A stretch of DNA of 64,000 bases from Acidisarcina polymorpha (GTDB lineage Bacteria > Acidobacteriota > Terriglobia > Terriglobales > Acidobacteriaceae). The notes beneath the pieces are model-generated. The model did no database searches and had not been told where the DNA came from. It was given only the letters and a program-made list of their open reading frames with translations. The stretch covers positions 4,030,001-4,094,000 of the forward strand of contig NZ_CP030840.1 of the NCBI RefSeq assembly GCF_003330725.1, written 5' to 3'. Shown here in pieces: positions 63,523-64,000 of this stretch (positions are counted from its first letter, which is position 1; each line of letters opens with the position of its first letter). The position numbers and the translations under genes are program-made.

Positions 63523-64000
63523 ATGCAGTTCGATCAGCCCAACAAATTGGATCCACGAAAAAAGCTCGGCCTGATCGCCGGCAATGGCCGCTTTCCCTTT
63601 CTGCTGCTCGACGCGGCCCGCGCCCACGGCGAGGAGATCGTGGTTGCTGCGCTCAAAGAGGAGACCGATACGGAAATGGATGCTCGCGCGGCGGCGGATC
63701 CGGGAATCCGCGTCCACTGGCTCTCGCTCGGCGAACTCTCGCGCCTTATCGAGACCTTCCAGGCCGAGGGAGTGACCCGCGCCATCATGGCCGGCCAGGT
63801 CAAGCACAAACAGATCTTCTCGAGCATCCGGCCCGACTGGAGACTCGCCAAGCTGCTGCTGTCTCTGCGAACGCGAAACACCAATATGTTATTGGGAGCA
63901 GTCGCTAAGGTCCTCGGCGATGAAGGCATTGAACTTATCTCGTCGACGTCGTATCTCGAGCCGATGTTGGCGAAGCCGGGAACTCTCACCGTGCGCGCGC
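63523..64000 (+). CDS. lpxI: UDP-2,3-diacylglucosamine pyrophosphatase (partial, runs off window)
   Basis: About 159 codons are visible and the frame is open at the right edge. It opens with KKLGLIAGNGRFPFLLLDAA and continues VAALKEETDTEMDARAAADP and GVTRAIMAGQVKHKQIFSSI, which match LpxI (DUF1009), the alternative to LpxH in lipid A synthesis. It lies 5 bases after lpxA, so fabZ-lpxA-lpxI form one operon. No lpxH or lpxC is visible in the window. Confidence 0.9.
   Translation, partial: MQFDQPNKLDPRKKLGLIAGNGRFPFLLLDAARAHGEEIVVAALKEETDTEMDARAAADPGIRVHWLSLGELSRLIETFQAEGVTRAIMAGQVKHKQIFSSIRPDWRLAKLLLSLRTRNTNMLLGAVAKVLGDEGIELISSTSYLEPMLAKPGTLTVRA

Overview
The window reads as a chromosomal segment of a soil acidobacterium (Acidobacteriota, Terriglobia-like). 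This rests on family content, not on a marker search. It carries two exported von Willebrand A proteins of the 'VWFA-related Acidobacterial domain' type, a TIGR03118-type exported protein, a decayed DUF7948/SBBP-type exported protein, small exported proteins sharing a PAG-x-Y motif, and MqnA of the futalosine menaquinone route. The lipid A genes (fabZ-lpxA-lpxI) and an outer-membrane barrel protein show a diderm envelope. I saw no rRNA, tRNA, CRISPR array, transposase or prophage.

Layout. 1-4.9 kb: a tightly coupled cluster of a methyltransferase (3' end only), a 48-codon small ORF, a radical SAM enzyme with a cobalamin-binding-like N-terminus, a methyltransferase-amidohydrolase fusion, and a radical SAM enzyme with a SPASM-like C-terminus. 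I do not recognise this combination as a described pathway; it is the best candidate for a new system here. 5-7.4 kb: decay zone with a frameshifted DUF7948/SBBP-type gene and a catalase-peroxidase remnant on either side of an intact methyltransferase. 7.4-17.6 kb: mixed metabolic and stress genes (quinone-oxidoreductase-like enzyme, thiolase, methyltransferase, GH32 fructan/sucrose hydrolase, HdeD-like membrane protein and tandem universal stress protein behind a perfect CRP/FNR-type palindrome, TIGR03118 protein, two small exported proteins).

17.7-33.1 kb: a polyamine uptake and degradation region. A leftward group has a GabT-like aminotransferase, an aldehyde dehydrogenase and an APC permease, with a toxin-antitoxin pair (antitoxin frameshifted) between the last two, then a DUF4279 protein and a second class III aminotransferase. 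A divergent six-gene operon encodes a PotD/A/B/C-type ABC importer, a flavin amine oxidase and a spermidine-dehydrogenase-like flavoprotein. Together they could import spermidine or putrescine, cleave spermidine to 4-aminobutanal, oxidise it to GABA and transaminate GABA to succinate semialdehyde.

33-64 kb: mostly housekeeping. fabH, a DedA-like protein, mqnA, dnaG with a tiny membrane-protein gene, gluQ, a LysR regulator divergent from two acetyltransferases, a CPBP protease gene broken by an in-frame TGA and flanked by gyrB and a remnant of a second gyrB 3' end, gyrB, ribosomal proteins L27, L21 and L28, msrB, ndk, an aldo/keto reductase, a winged-helix/ATPase regulator, a barrel protein with a homopolymer at its signal peptide, tatA, the divergent VWA pair, HNH endonuclease, DUF3253, MmcQ/YjbR, an SDR, and the fabZ-lpxA-lpxI operon running off the right edge.

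Starts were moved downstream of the longest open frame where a ribosome-binding site or the family N-terminus argued for it; each entry says so.
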